Assembly (NCBI RefSeq): GCF_014280235.1
Contig: NZ_CP047940.1
Location: forward strand, 2,294,001 to 2,358,000
Source: Cyanobium sp. NS01
Lineage (GTDB): Bacteria; Cyanobacteriota; Cyanobacteriia; PCC-6307; Cyanobiaceae
Direction: 5' to 3'
Length of the DNA stretch: 64,000 bases
Shown: positions 17,895 through 27,052 of the stretch, piece after piece
Numbering within the stretch: the first letter of the stretch is position 1
Layout: the number at the start of each line of letters is the position of its first letter
Notes under the pieces: model-generated
The model's database searches: none
The model's input: only the letters and a program-made list of their open reading frames with translations
Told to the model about the DNA's origin: nothing
Made by a program: the position numbers and the translations under genes

Positions 17895-18119
17895 ATGGCC
17901 CTTCCCGTTATCGCCGACGTGCGCAAGCTCAGCGACGGCGACCTCATCGAGCAGGTCAACGCCACCCGGCGCGAGCTGTTCGATCTGCGCTTCCAGCAGG
18001 CCACCCGCCGCCTGGAACATCCGCACCGCTTCAAGGCAGCCCGCATCAAGCTGGCTCACCTGCTCACGGTGCAGAACGAGCGCAAGGGCTCCACTGCCCC
18101 AGCTGATTCAGCCTCCTGA
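17895..18119 (+). CDS. rpmC: 50S ribosomal protein L29
   Basis: 74 residues, two helices typical of L29: [51 protein letters not shown], then a short polar tail. L29 lies beside L23 at the tunnel exit. It starts 2 bp after rplP. Confidence 0.96.
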   Translation: MALPVIADVRKLSDGDLIEQVNATRRELFDLRFQQATRRLEHPHRFKAARIKLAHLLTVQNERKGSTAPADSAS

Positions 18120-18136
18120 TACCCCCCGTGATCCCC

Positions 18137-18388
18137 ATGGCACTCAAGGAAAGGGTCGGCACCGTCGTCAGCGACAAGATGGACAAGACGGTGGTGGTGG
18201 CGGTGGAAAACCGCTTCCCTCACCCCATCTATCAGAAGACGGTGAGCCGCACCAAACGCTACAAAGTCCACGACGAAGACAACAGCTGCAAGGTTGGCGA
18301 CAGGGTGCGGATCACCGAGACCCGCCCGCTCAGCCGCACCAAGCGCTGGACCGTGGCCGAGGTGTTCAACGCCTCTGCCCACTCCTGA
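18137..18388 (+). CDS. rpsQ: 30S ribosomal protein S17
   Basis: 83 residues from the ATG at 18137 ([20 protein letters not shown]). An in-frame GTG nine bases upstream is less likely. The OB-fold motifs KYKVHDE-like (YKVHDEDN), [21 protein letters not shown] are conserved. S17 is a primary 16S rRNA binder. Confidence 0.97.
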   Translation: MALKERVGTVVSDKMDKTVVVAVENRFPHPIYQKTVSRTKRYKVHDEDNSCKVGDRVRITETRPLSRTKRWTVAEVFNASAHS

Positions 18389-18401
18389 GGAGAAACGACC
18401 C

Positions 18402-18767
18402 ATGATTCAACAAGAGACGTTTCTCAATGTCGCTGACAACAGCGGCGCCAAGCGCATTCAGTGCATTCGGGTGCTCGGCACCAACCGTCGCTACGCCCAC
18501 GTCGGCGACGTGATTGTGGCCGCCGTCAAAGATGCCATGCCCAACATGGGCGTCAAGAAATCGGATGTGGTCAAGGCCGTGGTGGTGCGCACCAGGGCCA
18601 CCCTGCGTCGCGACACGGGCAACGCCATCCGCTTTGATGACAACGCTGCCGTGATCCTCGGCAACGAGAACAACCCGAAGGGCACACGGGTGTTCGGTCC
18701 GGTGGCCCGGGAGTTGCGTGAGCGCAACTTCACCAAGATTGTGTCCCTCGCTCCGGAGGTGATCTGA
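18402..18767 (+). CDS. rplN: 50S ribosomal protein L14
   Basis: 121 residues from the ATG at 18402 ([20 protein letters not shown]). [23 protein letters not shown] and [31 protein letters not shown] are intact. L14 forms a 30S-50S bridge and is the RsfS silencing-factor site in other bacteria. Confidence 0.98.
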   Translation: MIQQETFLNVADNSGAKRIQCIRVLGTNRRYAHVGDVIVAAVKDAMPNMGVKKSDVVKAVVVRTRATLRRDTGNAIRFDDNAAVILGNENNPKGTRVFGPVARELRERNFTKIVSLAPEVI

Positions 18768-18769
18768 CC

Positions 18770-19126
18770 ATGGCCACCGCAACGCCAAAATCCAAGCCCG
18801 CTGAGCGCATCAAGATGCGTCTCAAGAAGGGCGACACCGTGCAGGTGATCAGCGGCAAGGACAAGGGCAAAACCGGAGAGGTTCTGCGCACCCTGCCCTA
18901 CGACAATCGCGTGGTGGTTCAGGGAATCAACCTGCGCACCCGTCATGTCAAGCCCACCCAGGAGGGCGAGACCGGTCGCATCGTCACGGAGGAAGCCTCA
19001 CTGCATGCCTCCAACGTGATGCTGTATTCCACCACCAAGAACGTGGCCAGCCGCGTCGAAATCGTGGTCGAGAAAGACGGCACCAAGAAACGTCGCCTCA
19101 AGAAAACAGGCGAACTTCTCGACTGA
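18770..19126 (+). CDS. rplX: 50S ribosomal protein L24
   Basis: 118 residues. The KOW motif is in [25 protein letters not shown] (about 19-43), followed by [17 protein letters not shown] and SNVMLYS. The C-terminus is lysine-rich. L24 initiates 50S assembly. The following gap of 76 bp to rplE is the longest within this part of the operon. Confidence 0.97.
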   Translation: MATATPKSKPAERIKMRLKKGDTVQVISGKDKGKTGEVLRTLPYDNRVVVQGINLRTRHVKPTQEGETGRIVTEEASLHASNVMLYSTTKNVASRVEIVVEKDGTKKRRLKKTGELLD

Positions 19127-19202
19127 CCCCCTTCAATCCACCCTGCTGCCGAGTTCCCCCTGCCTTCTGACCCAGCCCAGAAGCGCAACCTCTTCCCCCG
19201 CC

Positions 19203-19742
19203 ATGTCCCTCAAACAGCGCTACCGGGAGACGATTCAACCCAAGCTCCTCAAGGATCTGAGTCTCTCCAATGTCCACGAAGTCCCGAAGGTGGTGAAAGT
19301 CACCCTCAATCGGGGCCTGGGTGAAGCCGCCCAGAATGCCAAGGCCCTCGAGGCCTCGATCGCGGAACTGGCCACCATCACCGGCCAGAAAGTGGTGGTG
19401 ACCCGGGCCAAGAAGGCGATCGCCGGCTTCAAGATCCGCCAGGGCATGCCGATCGGCGTCGCCGTCACCCTCAGGGGCGAACGGATGTATGCCTTCCTGG
19501 AACGGCTGATCAACCTGGCCTTGCCCCGCATCCGCGACTTCCGTGGCGTGAGCCCGAAGAGTTTTGACGGCCGCGGCAACTACACCCTGGGAATTCGAGA
19601 GCAGATCATCTTCCCTGAAATCTCGTTCGAGAAGATCGATGCGATCCGTGGCATGGACGTGACGATCGTGACGAGCGCCCGTAACGACGAAGAGGGCCGG
19701 GCCCTTCTCCGCGAGATGGGAATGCCGTTCCGCAGCAACTGA
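19203..19742 (+). CDS. rplE: 50S ribosomal protein L5
   Basis: 179 residues, [19 protein letters not shown], with [44 protein letters not shown] and [20 protein letters not shown]5 binds 5S rRNA. In many bacteria rpsN follows; here rpsH begins only 20 bp later, so rpsN is absent at this site. Confidence 0.98.
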   Translation: MSLKQRYRETIQPKLLKDLSLSNVHEVPKVVKVTLNRGLGEAAQNAKALEASIAELATITGQKVVVTRAKKAIAGFKIRQGMPIGVAVTLRGERMYAFLERLINLALPRIRDFRGVSPKSFDGRGNYTLGIREQIIFPEISFEKIDAIRGMDVTIVTSARNDEEGRALLREMGMPFRSN

Positions 19743-19762
19743 GCCCTCTTCGGACCTGACCC

Positions 19763-20164
19763 ATGGCCAATCACGACCCCATTTCCGACATGCTCACCCG
19801 CATCCGCAATGCGAGTGAGAAACGTCACGAGACCACCAAGATCCCGGCTTCCCGCCTGATCCGCAGCATTGCCAACGTGCTGCAGCAGGAAGGCTTCATC
19901 GCTGCCATCAGCGAAGAAGGCGAAGGGGTGCTGCGCCACATCGTGGTGGAACTCAAGTACAGCGGTAAGCACCGCCAGCCCACCATCCGCTCCGTCCAGC
20001 GGGTGAGCAAGCCGGGCCTGCGCATCTACAAGAACAATCGTCAGCTGCCCAAGGTGCTGGGCGGCCTCGGTGTGGCCATCATCTCCACCTCCAAGGGAGT
20101 GATGAGCGACCGTGACGCCCGCAAGCAGGGCGTGGGTGGCGAAGTGCTCTGCTACGTCTACTGA
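19763..20164 (+). CDS. rpsH: 30S ribosomal protein S8
   Basis: 133 residues, [20 protein letters not shown]. The C-terminal signature [23 protein letters not shown] is intact. S8 binds helix 21 of 16S rRNA; in E. coli it also represses the spc operon. Confidence 0.98.
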   Translation: MANHDPISDMLTRIRNASEKRHETTKIPASRLIRSIANVLQQEGFIAAISEEGEGVLRHIVVELKYSGKHRQPTIRSVQRVSKPGLRIYKNNRQLPKVLGGLGVAIISTSKGVMSDRDARKQGVGGEVLCYVY

Positions 20165-20180
20165 TCAGGGAGATCCACTC

Positions 20181-20720
20181 ATGTCACGTATTGGTAAAGC
20201 GCCCATCCCCGTGCCCGACAAGGTCACCGTCACCCTCCAGGGGCTCGAGGTGACCGTGAAGGGCCCCAAGGGGGAACTCAACCGCACCCTGCCCGAGGGG
20301 GTGTCGATCAGCCAGGACAGCGGCCTGATCGTGGTGAGCCCCAGCGGCGAGAACCGCCGCTGCCGCGAGCGCCACGGCCTCTGCCGCACCCTGGTGGCCA
20401 ACATGGTGGAAGGGGTGAGCCAGGGCTTCAGCCGCAAGCTCGAGATCGTCGGCGTGGGTTACCGCGCCGCCCTCCAGGGCAAAAAGCTGGTGGTCTCCGC
20501 CGGCTATAGCCACCAGATCGAGATGGTTCCCCCCGACGGGATCTCCTTCGCGGTCGAGGGCACCACCACCGTGGTGGTGTCTGGCGCCAACAAGGAGCTG
20601 GTGGGCAACGAGGCCGCCAAGGTCCGCGCCATCCGTCCTCCTGAGCCTTACAAGGGCAAGGGGATCAAGTACGCGGGCGAGCGCATCCTGCGCAAGGCCG
20701 GTAAGACCGGTAAGAAATGA
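20181..20720 (+). CDS. rplF: 50S ribosomal protein L6
   Basis: 179 residues from the ATG at 20181 ([19 protein letters not shown]). The C-terminal signature [28 protein letters not shown] is complete. L6 lies by the sarcin-ricin loop and factor site. An upstream in-frame extension reaches into rpsH and is not a credible start. Confidence 0.97.
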   Translation: MSRIGKAPIPVPDKVTVTLQGLEVTVKGPKGELNRTLPEGVSISQDSGLIVVSPSGENRRCRERHGLCRTLVANMVEGVSQGFSRKLEIVGVGYRAALQGKKLVVSAGYSHQIEMVPPDGISFAVEGTTTVVVSGANKELVGNEAAKVRAIRPPEPYKGKGIKYAGERILRKAGKTGKK

Positions 20721-20752
20721 GGTCTGCCTGAGCATCGTTACTCTGTATTGCC

Positions 20753-21118
20753 ATGTCATCCCTCTCCCGCAAACAGCAGACCCAGAAGCGTCACCGCCGT
20801 CTGCGTCGCCTACTCAACGGCACCGCCGAGCGTCCGCGCCTGGCCGTGTTCCGCTCCAACAACCACATCTACGCCCAGGTCATCGACGACGGTGCCCAGA
20901 GCACCCTCTGTTCGGCCTCGACCGTGGACAAGGAGCTGCGCCCCAGCGTGACCACCGCCGCCACCTGCGAGGCCTCCGTTGCCGTGGGCCAGCTGGTGGC
21001 CAAGCGCGCCCTCGCCAAGGGCATCTCCCAGGTGGTCTTCGATCGCGGCGGCAACCTGTACCACGGCCGGGTCAAGGCCCTGGCTGACGCCGCCCGGGAA
21101 GCGGGCCTTCAGTTCTGA
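20753..21118 (+). CDS. rplR: 50S ribosomal protein L18
   Basis: 121 residues. [20 protein letters not shown] and [29 protein letters not shown] are the L18 signatures; it binds 5S rRNA with L5. The Arg-rich N-terminus is normal. The gap from rplF is 32 bp. Confidence 0.97.
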   Translation: MSSLSRKQQTQKRHRRLRRLLNGTAERPRLAVFRSNNHIYAQVIDDGAQSTLCSASTVDKELRPSVTTAATCEASVAVGQLVAKRALAKGISQVVFDRGGNLYHGRVKALADAAREAGLQF

Positions 21119-21132
21119 TCCCGACTTTCACC

Positions 21133-21780
21133 ATGACCCAAACCAACGAACAAGTTCAATCCAGCGGTGCCGTGCCCGCAGCAGCCGGGGTTCCGGCGGC
21201 TGCCGAGGGCCAGCAGGAGCGCCGTGGAGGCGGCGGCGGCCGCGGTGACCGCCGCGGCGGTGGCCGGGGGCGCGACAACCGTCGCGGCCAGGAGCGCGAC
21301 TCGGAATGGCAGGAGCGGGTGGTGCAGATCCGCCGTGTCTCCAAGACCGTGAAGGGCGGCAAGAAGATGAGCTTCCGGGCCATCGTCGTGGTGGGCAACG
21401 AAAAGGGCCAGGTGGGCGTCGGCGTCGGCAAGGCCGGCGACGTGATCGGCGCCGTCCGCAAGGGCGTGGCCGATGGCAAGAAGCACCTGGTGAAGGTGCC
21501 TCTCACCCGCGCCAACTCGATTCCCACCCTCAGCAACGGCCGCGATGGCGCTGCCAGCGTGCTGATCCGGCCCGCCGCTCCAGGCACCGGGGTGATCGCA
21601 GGCGGCTCGATTCGCACCGTGCTGGAGTTGGCTGGCATCAAGAACGTGCTGGCCAAGCGCCTCGGCTCCAAGACGCCGCTCAACAACGCCCGCGCCGCCA
21701 TGGAAGCCCTCTCGGGCCTCCGCACCCACAAGGAGACCGCCAAGGAGCGGGGCATCTCCCTTGAGCAGATCTACTCCTGA
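21133..21780 (+). CDS. rpsE: 30S ribosomal protein S5
   Basis: 215 residues, longer than the usual 165. The first 55 residues are low-complexity, rich in Gln/Ala and then Gly/Arg ([20 protein letters not shown]). The double-stranded-RNA-type domain starts at [30 protein letters not shown] and is complete through [16 protein letters not shown]. Cyanobacterial S5 proteins commonly carry a charged N-terminal extension; the RGG-like composition suggests extra RNA contact. Confidence 0.97.
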   Translation: MTQTNEQVQSSGAVPAAAGVPAAAEGQQERRGGGGGRGDRRGGGRGRDNRRGQERDSEWQERVVQIRRVSKTVKGGKKMSFRAIVVVGNEKGQVGVGVGKAGDVIGAVRKGVADGKKHLVKVPLTRANSIPTLSNGRDGAASVLIRPAAPGTGVIAGGSIRTVLELAGIKNVLAKRLGSKTPLNNARAAMEALSGLRTHKETAKERGISLEQIYS

Positions 21781-21790
21781 GGCCCTTCCG

Positions 21791-22240
21791 ATGAGCATCA
21801 CTCTCCAATCCCTCAAAGCCAACCCCGGCGCCCGGCGCCGCAAGCTCCGCAAGGGTCGGGGCATCGCCGCCGGTCAGGGCGCCAGCTGCGGCTTCGGCAT
21901 GAGGGGCCAGAAATCCCGCTCGGGCCGGCCCACCCGTCCCGGCTTCGAGGGCGGCCAGATGCCTCTCTACCGGCGGGTGCCCAAGCTCAAGCACTTCGAG
22001 CTGATCAACCGCAAGGAATTCACGGTGCTCAACGTGGCCCGGCTGGCCGACTGCGCCGCCGGCAGCACGGTGAACCTCGACACCCTGGTCAAGGCCGGCA
22101 TCGTCACCAGCCCCAAGCACCCGCTGAAGGTGCTCGGCCATGGTGATCTTGGCGTGAAGCTCACGGTGCAGGCCTCCGCCTTCACCGCCAGCGCCCGGGC
22201 CAAGATCGAGGCCGCCGGTGGCAGTTGCGAGATCATCTGA
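21791..22240 (+). CDS. rplO: 50S ribosomal protein L15
   Basis: 149 residues from the ATG at 21791 ([20 protein letters not shown]). The [26 protein letters not shown] stretch and the C-terminal domain are intact. rpmD (L30), which precedes rplO in many bacteria, is missing: only 10 bp separate rpsE and rplO. A strong terminator follows. Confidence 0.97.
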   Translation: MSITLQSLKANPGARRRKLRKGRGIAAGQGASCGFGMRGQKSRSGRPTRPGFEGGQMPLYRRVPKLKHFELINRKEFTVLNVARLADCAAGSTVNLDTLVKAGIVTSPKHPLKVLGHGDLGVKLTVQASAFTASARAKIEAAGGSCEII

Positions 22241-22295
22241 GCGCCCTGCCCGGCGGCGGCCCCACGGGTCGCACAAGCCTCCGCCCTAGGGTCTG

Positions 22296-22328
22296 AGCCG
22301 TCCACCGGAATGCGGTGGACGGCTTTTT
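22296..22328 (+). terminator. Rho-independent terminator between rplO and secY
   Basis: AGCCGTCCACCG (22296-22307), loop GAATG, and CGGTGGACGGCT (22313-22324): twelve perfect pairs, followed directly by TTTTG. It lies in the 151-bp rplO-secY spacer and so divides the ribosomal cluster into two transcription segments, or attenuates the second. Confidence 0.88.
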
Positions 22329-22391
22329 GATGATGACCCTCTGACCCCTGGCTTGCCCAGGCCGCCCAGCCCCCTTTTCCAGCCAACCACC

Positions 22392-23711
22392 ATGCTTCTC
22401 AGTCGGGGACGCAACCCCAGCGCCGGTGAGATCCTCACCCAGCTGATCCAGTCCAAAGGCCTGCGCGACAGGGTGCTCACCACCCTGGGTCTGCTGCTGC
22501 TGGTGCGGCTGGGGATCTACATCCCCGTGCCCGGCATCGACCGGGTGGCCTTTCAGGAGTTTCTGGCCCAGGGCGGCCAGCTGATCGGCTTCCTCGACAT
22601 CTTCACCGGCGGGGGACTCTCCACCCTGGGCATCTTCGCCCTGGGCATCCTGCCCTTCATCAACGCCTCGATCATCATTCAGCTGCTCACGGCAGCCTTG
22701 CCCCAGCTTGAAGACCTGCAGAAGAACGAGGGGGAGGCCGGGCGCCGCAAGATTGCCCAGATCACCCGTTACGTGGCCCTGGGCTGGGGCATTCTCCAGA
22801 GCACGGTGTTTGCCCTGATCCTGCGCCAGTACGCCACCGAAGGACTGTCGGAACCGGTGTTCGTGATCCAGACAGCCCTGGCCCTGGTGACCGGTTCGAT
22901 GATCGTGATGTGGATCAGCGAGGTGATCACCGAGCGGGGCATCGGCCAGGGGGCCTCCCTGGTGATCTTCGTGAACATCGTGGCCACCCTGCCGCGGGCC
23001 CTGGGCTCCACCATCGAGCTGGCCCAGAGCGGCGACCGCAGCACCGTGGGCGGCATTGTGGTGCTGGTGGTGGTGTTCCTGCTCACGATCGTGGGCATCA
23101 TCTTCGTGCAGGAGGGCAACAGGCGCATCCCGATCGTGAGCGCCAAGCGTCAGGTGGGGGGCACCAACCTGCTGGCGGCGCGCCAGAGCTACCTGCCCCT
23201 GAAGCTGAATGCCGGCGGCGTGATGCCGATCATCTTCGCCTCCGCCGTGGTGTTCCTTCCTCTCACCATTGCCAACCTCACCCGCAGCCCCTGGCTGATC
23301 CAGCTGGCCAGCTCGCTCAATCCCAACAGCAGCACACCGTGGCTCTACGCCCTGGTGTTCTTCGGGCTGATCGTGGGCTTCTCCTTCTTCTATGCCTCGC
23401 TCACGGTCAACCCGGTGGACATCGCCAGCAACCTGAAGCGCGGCGGCGTCGCCGTGCCGGGGGTGCGACCAGGCTCAGCCACCGCCACCTACCTCGGCGG
23501 CGTGCAGAATCGCCTCACTCTGCTCGGGGCCCTGTTCCTCGGGGCCGTGGCCATCATTCCCTCGGCCGTGGAGGGCGCCACCCAGGTGCGCACCTTCCAG
23601 GGGCTGGGCGCCACCTCGCTGTTGATCCTGGTGGGCGTGGCCATCGACACCGCCAAGCAGGTGCAGACCTACGTGATCTCCCAGCGCTACGAAGGGATGG
23701 TGCGTCAGTAG
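22392..23711 (+). CDS. secY: Protein translocase subunit SecY
   Basis: 439 residues from the ATG at 22392 (MLLSRGRNPSAGEILTQLIQ). Ten hydrophobic spans are visible. Diagnostic segments are RLGIYIPVPGID, the plug-region GGGLSTLGIFALGILPFINASIIIQLLTAALP, and the cytosolic loop RRIPIVSAKRQVGG. It forms the Sec channel with SecE and SecG in plasma and thylakoid membranes. It follows an intrinsic terminator, so it probably has its own promoter or depends on read-through. Confidence 0.98.
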   Translation: MLLSRGRNPSAGEILTQLIQSKGLRDRVLTTLGLLLLVRLGIYIPVPGIDRVAFQEFLAQGGQLIGFLDIFTGGGLSTLGIFALGILPFINASIIIQLLTAALPQLEDLQKNEGEAGRRKIAQITRYVALGWGILQSTVFALILRQYATEGLSEPVFVIQTALALVTGSMIVMWISEVITERGIGQGASLVIFVNIVATLPRALGSTIELAQSGDRSTVGGIVVLVVVFLLTIVGIIFVQEGNRRIPIVSAKRQVGGTNLLAARQSYLPLKLNAGGVMPIIFASAVVFLPLTIANLTRSPWLIQLASSLNPNSSTPWLYALVFFGLIVGFSFFYASLTVNPVDIASNLKRGGVAVPGVRPGSATATYLGGVQNRLTLLGALFLGAVAIIPSAVEGATQVRTFQGLGATSLLILVGVAIDTAKQVQTYVISQRYEGMVRQ

Positions 23712-23761
23712 GACCGGCCCCAGCTCCCCACATCCAGACCTTCCTCCCCACTTGTTCTGCC

Positions 23762-24322
23762 ATGAAGCAACGACTCCTGTTCCTGGGCCCCCCCGGTGCC
23801 GGCAAGGGCACCCAGGCCGAGCAGCTGGCCAAAGGCCGGCAGCTGCTCCACCTCTCCACAGGAGACCTCTTGCGGGCCGAGGTGAAAGCCGGCAGCGCCC
23901 TCGGCCAGCAGGCCGAGGCAGTGATGGCCCGGGGTGAACTGGTCAGCGATGCCCTGGTGCTGGCAATCGTGCGCAGCCGCCTGGAGCGCCAGGCCGAAGA
24001 GGGGGGCTCCGGTTGGCTGCTGGACGGCTTTCCCCGCAACCTGGCCCAGGCCGAAGCGCTGGAGCGCCTGCTGGCCGAGCTCGGCCAGCAGATCGAGATC
24101 GTGGTGTTGCTGGAGCTGGACGACAGCGTGCTGCTGCAGCGGCTGCTCAGCCGCGGGCGTGCCGATGACAACGAGGCGGTGATCCGCCATCGCCTTGAGG
24201 TCTACCGGGAGCAGACGGCGCCCCTGATCCGTTACTACCAAGAAAAAGGGCTGCTGCAGGGCGTCGATGCCAGCGGCCCGGTCGAGGCCATCGCCGCCCG
24301 CATCACCGCCCTGCTGGACTGA
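23762..24322 (+). CDS. adk: Adenylate kinase
   Basis: 186 residues. P-loop GPPGAGKGT at 9-17, NMP-binding [24 protein letters not shown] and a LID region reduced to [18 protein letters not shown]. This is the short-lid form without zinc cysteines. It interconverts ATP + AMP with 2 ADP. Position after secY is conserved across bacteria; map and infA, often next, are not present. Confidence 0.97.
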   Translation: MKQRLLFLGPPGAGKGTQAEQLAKGRQLLHLSTGDLLRAEVKAGSALGQQAEAVMARGELVSDALVLAIVRSRLERQAEEGGSGWLLDGFPRNLAQAEALERLLAELGQQIEIVVLLELDDSVLLQRLLSRGRADDNEAVIRHRLEVYREQTAPLIRYYQEKGLLQGVDASGPVEAIAARITALLD

Positions 24323-24402
24323 GCCCTCCGCCGGGCCATGGGATGGAGAGGTTGACCCATGTGATAGGTTGGCGGTTTGCAAATTCGGAGAGCACAACGC
24401 CC

Positions 24403-24516
24403 ATGAAGGTGCGTGCCTCAGTCAAGAAGATGTGCGACAAGTGCCGGGTGATCCGCCGCCACGGCCGGGTGATGGTGATCTGCACCAACCCCAAGCACAA
24501 GCAGCGCCAGGGCTGA
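24403..24516 (+). CDS. rpmJ: 50S ribosomal protein L36
   Basis: A 37-residue protein: [20 protein letters not shown] followed by [17 protein letters not shown]. The zinc ribbon is complete (C11, C14, C27, H32), so this is the zinc-bearing form. It begins 80 bp after adk and is followed by a 124-bp hairpin-containing spacer before rpsM. Confidence 0.97.
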   Translation: MKVRASVKKMCDKCRVIRRHGRVMVICTNPKHKQRQG

Positions 24517-24556
24517 TCAAGCCCTGGCAGGGCCTCAGCCGGGGCCACTGCACCAC

Positions 24557-24574
24557 GCCCGCCCAACGGCGGGC
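24557..24574 (+). repeat. Perfect GC hairpin in the rpmJ-rpsM spacer
   Basis: GCCCGCC (24557-24563), loop CAAC, GGCGGGC (24568-24574). No T-run follows, so it is not a classical terminator. A smaller hairpin GCCCT-GGC-AGGGC lies at 24521-24533. Both would be in the 5' region of rpsM. Confidence 0.6.
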
Positions 24575-24640
24575 AACCCTGGGCCTTCCCGGGGCCACCT
24601 GCCTCTGGCGGGTTCCTCTGACCCTTGAATCGTTTCCCAC

Positions 24641-25006
24641 GTGGCTCGGATTGCCGGCGTCGATATCCCTCGCGACAAGCGGGTTGAGATCGCTCTCACC
24701 TATGTGTATGGCATCGGGCTCACCCGTGCCCAGAAAATCCTCGCCAAGACCGGCGTGAGCCCGGATATCCGGGTCAAGGACCTCAGCGACGCCGATGTGC
24801 AGAAACTGCGCGGTGCCGCCGAGACCTTCACCCTCGAAGGCGACCTGCGCCGGCAGGAGGGCATGGCCCTCAAGCGCCTGCAGGACATCGGCTGCCTGCG
24901 GGGCCGCCGTCACCGCATGGGTCTGCCGGTGCGTGGACAGCGCACCCGCACCAATGCCCGCACCCGCCGGGGTGCCCGCAAGACCGTGGCCGGCAAGAAG
25001 AAGTAA
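24641..25006 (+). CDS. rpsM: 30S ribosomal protein S13
   Basis: 121 residues, GTG start at 24641 ([21 protein letters not shown]). The helix-hairpin-helix [20 protein letters not shown] and C-terminal [28 protein letters not shown] are conserved. S13 contacts the P-site tRNA and the B1 bridges. It is followed by an unusually long 193-bp spacer. Confidence 0.98.
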   Translation: MARIAGVDIPRDKRVEIALTYVYGIGLTRAQKILAKTGVSPDIRVKDLSDADVQKLRGAAETFTLEGDLRRQEGMALKRLQDIGCLRGRRHRMGLPVRGQRTRTNARTRRGARKTVAGKKK

Positions 25007-25033
25007 GCCCATCCGCCCGGTTCGAGGCCCTGC

Positions 25034-25155
25034 CGCCTGAGCTGAGCACCCAGACCCTGCCGCCGAGCATCGTCGCGAGCCTGCTTCCGAGAGGCTCATG
25101 GCCTTCCCAGCATCCAGCCGGGCCGGCTTCACCGCTCAGGCGTCACCAGGGTCTG
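25034..25155 (+). other. Complementary segments forming possible pseudoknot in rpsM-rpsK spacer
   Basis: GCCTGAGC (25035-25042) is the exact complement of GCTCAGGC (25134-25141), and CAGACCC (25051-25057) of GGGTCTG (25149-25155). The two pairings cross, so they make a pseudoknot or two alternative folds. Between them lies GAGCCT-g-CT-TCCG-AG-AGGCTC (25077-25097), a hairpin with a UUCG-class loop. Complementarity is seen; RNA folding and function are inferred. Confidence 0.4.
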
Positions 25156-25199
25156 CCCCCGTTCCCCGATCACCTCCTGCTGCAGCAGGCCTCTCCACC

Positions 25200-25592
25200 A
25201 TGGCAAAGCCAGCCAAGAAAACGGGCCCCAAGAAGGCCAAGCGCAACGTGCCCAACGGCGTTGCCCACATCCAGAGCACCTTCAACAACACCATCGTGTC
25301 GATCTCCGACACGGCCGGTGAGGTGATCTCCTGGAGCTCCGCCGGTGCCAGCGGCTTCAAGGGCGCCCGCAAAGGCACCCCCTTTGCCGCCCAGACCGCT
25401 GCCGAAGCCGCCGCTCGCCGCGCCCTGGAGCAGGGCATGCGCCAGATCGAGGTGCTGGTGCGCGGCCCGGGCTCCGGCCGCGAGACCGCCATCCGCGCCC
25501 TGCAGGTGGCTGGCCTGGAGATCACCCTGATCCGCGACGTGACCCCCCTTCCCCACAACGGCTGCCGGCGTGCCAAGCGCCGCCGCGTCTGA
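25200..25592 (+). CDS. rpsK: 30S ribosomal protein S11
   Basis: 130 residues from the ATG at 25200 ([20 protein letters not shown]). [33 protein letters not shown] and [18 protein letters not shown] are the family signatures. The frame is open for 34 more codons upstream to an ATG at 25098, but that part (Pro/Ser-rich) has no S11 character and would ignore the normal start. Confidence 0.98.
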   Translation: MAKPAKKTGPKKAKRNVPNGVAHIQSTFNNTIVSISDTAGEVISWSSAGASGFKGARKGTPFAAQTAAEAAARRALEQGMRQIEVLVRGPGSGRETAIRALQVAGLEITLIRDVTPLPHNGCRRAKRRRV

Positions 25593-25650
25593 TTCGTCGC
25601 CCCGTCCCTTCCCAGGGGCCCCTCCGCCCAACCTTCCGACTGTTCAGACC

Positions 25651-26589
25651 GTGCTGCACTACCAAATCGACCGGATCGAGCATCAGGTCTCCGACGACCG
25701 GGCTCAGACCGGCGTCTTCCTGATCGGCCCCCTGGACCGCGGCCAGGCCACCACCCTGGGCAACGCCCTGCGGCGGGTGCTGATTGCCGGCCTGGAGGGC
25801 AGCGCCATCACGGCGGTGCGCATCTCCGGCGTCAATCACGAGTACGCCACCGTGCCCGGCGTGCGTGAAGACGTGCTGGACATCCTGCTCAACTGCAAGC
25901 AGGTGGCGGTGAACAGCCGCAGCCGCGACCTGGAGATCGGCCGGCTGGTGGTGAACGGTCCCAGCACCGTGACAGCAGCCGACCTGCAGTTCTCCTCTCA
26001 GGTGCAGGTGATCGATCCCGACCGCCTGATCGCCACCGTGGCCGACGGCTTCAGCCTCGAGATGGAGGTGCACGTGGAACGGGGTGTGGGCTACCGCCCC
26101 GTCGACCGCCATAACGAGGACACCAGCGCCATCGATCTGCTGCAGATCGATGCGGTGTTCAAGCCGGTCAACCGCGTCAACTACAGCGTCGATGAGACGG
26201 CGGTGGGTGAGGGAGGCTCAGCCCGCGAGCGGCTGCGGCTCGAAATCGAGACCGACGGCAGCGTCACTCCAGACGACGCCATGGCCCAGGCGGCCAATCA
26301 GCTGATCGCCCTGTTCCAGCCGCTGGCCACCCTGAGTGTGGTGGAGGAGCCCGGCCATGAACCCGAACCTTCCCCCGAAGCCCAGATTCCGCTCGAAGAG
26401 CTCAACCTCTCCGTGCGGGCCTACAACTGCCTCAAGCGTGCCCAGGTCAACTCCGTGTCTGACCTGATGGGCTTCAGCTATGAAGACCTGCTGGAGATCA
26501 AGAACTTCGGCTCCAAGTCTGCCGATGAGGTGATCGAAGCGCTGGAGCGCATCGGCATCACCCTGCCCCAGAGCCGAACCAGCGCCTGA
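25651..26589 (+). CDS. rpoA: RNA polymerase subunit alpha
   Basis: 312 residues from the GTG at 25651 ([20 protein letters not shown]), the length expected in cyanobacteria. The N-terminal dimerisation domain contains [25 protein letters not shown]. The C-terminal domain ([27 protein letters not shown]) carries the UP-element and activator contact helix-hairpin-helix. The linker is Glu/Pro-rich. Confidence 0.98.
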   Translation: MLHYQIDRIEHQVSDDRAQTGVFLIGPLDRGQATTLGNALRRVLIAGLEGSAITAVRISGVNHEYATVPGVREDVLDILLNCKQVAVNSRSRDLEIGRLVVNGPSTVTAADLQFSSQVQVIDPDRLIATVADGFSLEMEVHVERGVGYRPVDRHNEDTSAIDLLQIDAVFKPVNRVNYSVDETAVGEGGSARERLRLEIETDGSVTPDDAMAQAANQLIALFQPLATLSVVEEPGHEPEPSPEAQIPLEELNLSVRAYNCLKRAQVNSVSDLMGFSYEDLLEIKNFGSKSADEVIEALERIGITLPQSRTSA

Positions 26590-26626
26590 ACGGCAGCGCC
26601 CGACCCTTTCCACGAGCCCACGAACG

Positions 26627-26977
26627 ATGCGCCACCAATGCCGAGTCCCCATGTTGGGACGCCCCGCCGACCAACGCAAAGCGATGCTGCGCGGACTCGC
26701 CACCCAGCTGATCCGCGAAGGGCGGGTCACCACCACCAAGGCCCGCGCCAAGGCGCTGCGCGATGAAACCGAGCGCATGATCACCCTGGCCAAGGCCGGA
26801 ACCCTGGCGGCCCGTCGTCGGGCCATGGGCTACATCTACGACAAGCAGCTCGTCCACGCCCTGTTCGAGAAGGCCCAGGAGCGCTATGGCGACCGCAATG
26901 GCGGCTACACCCGGATCTTCCGCACCGTGCCTCGCCGCGGCGACAATGCCGAGATGGCGATCATCGAGCTGGTCTGA
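26627..26977 (+). CDS. rplQ: 50S ribosomal protein L17
   Basis: 116 residues: [20 protein letters not shown], then [29 protein letters not shown] and the terminal [24 protein letters not shown]17 lies near the tunnel exit. It is 37 bp after rpoA, as in most bacterial alpha operons. Confidence 0.98.
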   Translation: MRHQCRVPMLGRPADQRKAMLRGLATQLIREGRVTTTKARAKALRDETERMITLAKAGTLAARRRAMGYIYDKQLVHALFEKAQERYGDRNGGYTRIFRTVPRRGDNAEMAIIELV

Positions 26978-27052
26978 GCACCCAGCAGTCCAGGCGACGC
27001 TGTCGGCGCCCCCTCTGCCCGCCGCGGTGCTGATCCCACGGCGGCTGTTGGC

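Noticed and set aside
24352-24380. TTGACC upstream of rpmJ as a promoter
   Set aside because: No -10-like hexamer is found at 16-18 bp; GATAGG is at the wrong distance.
25098-25199. 34-codon in-frame extension of rpsK
   Set aside because: The standard S11 start MAKPAKK is at 25200. The extension is Ser/Pro-rich without conservation and sits on the complementary spacer segments.
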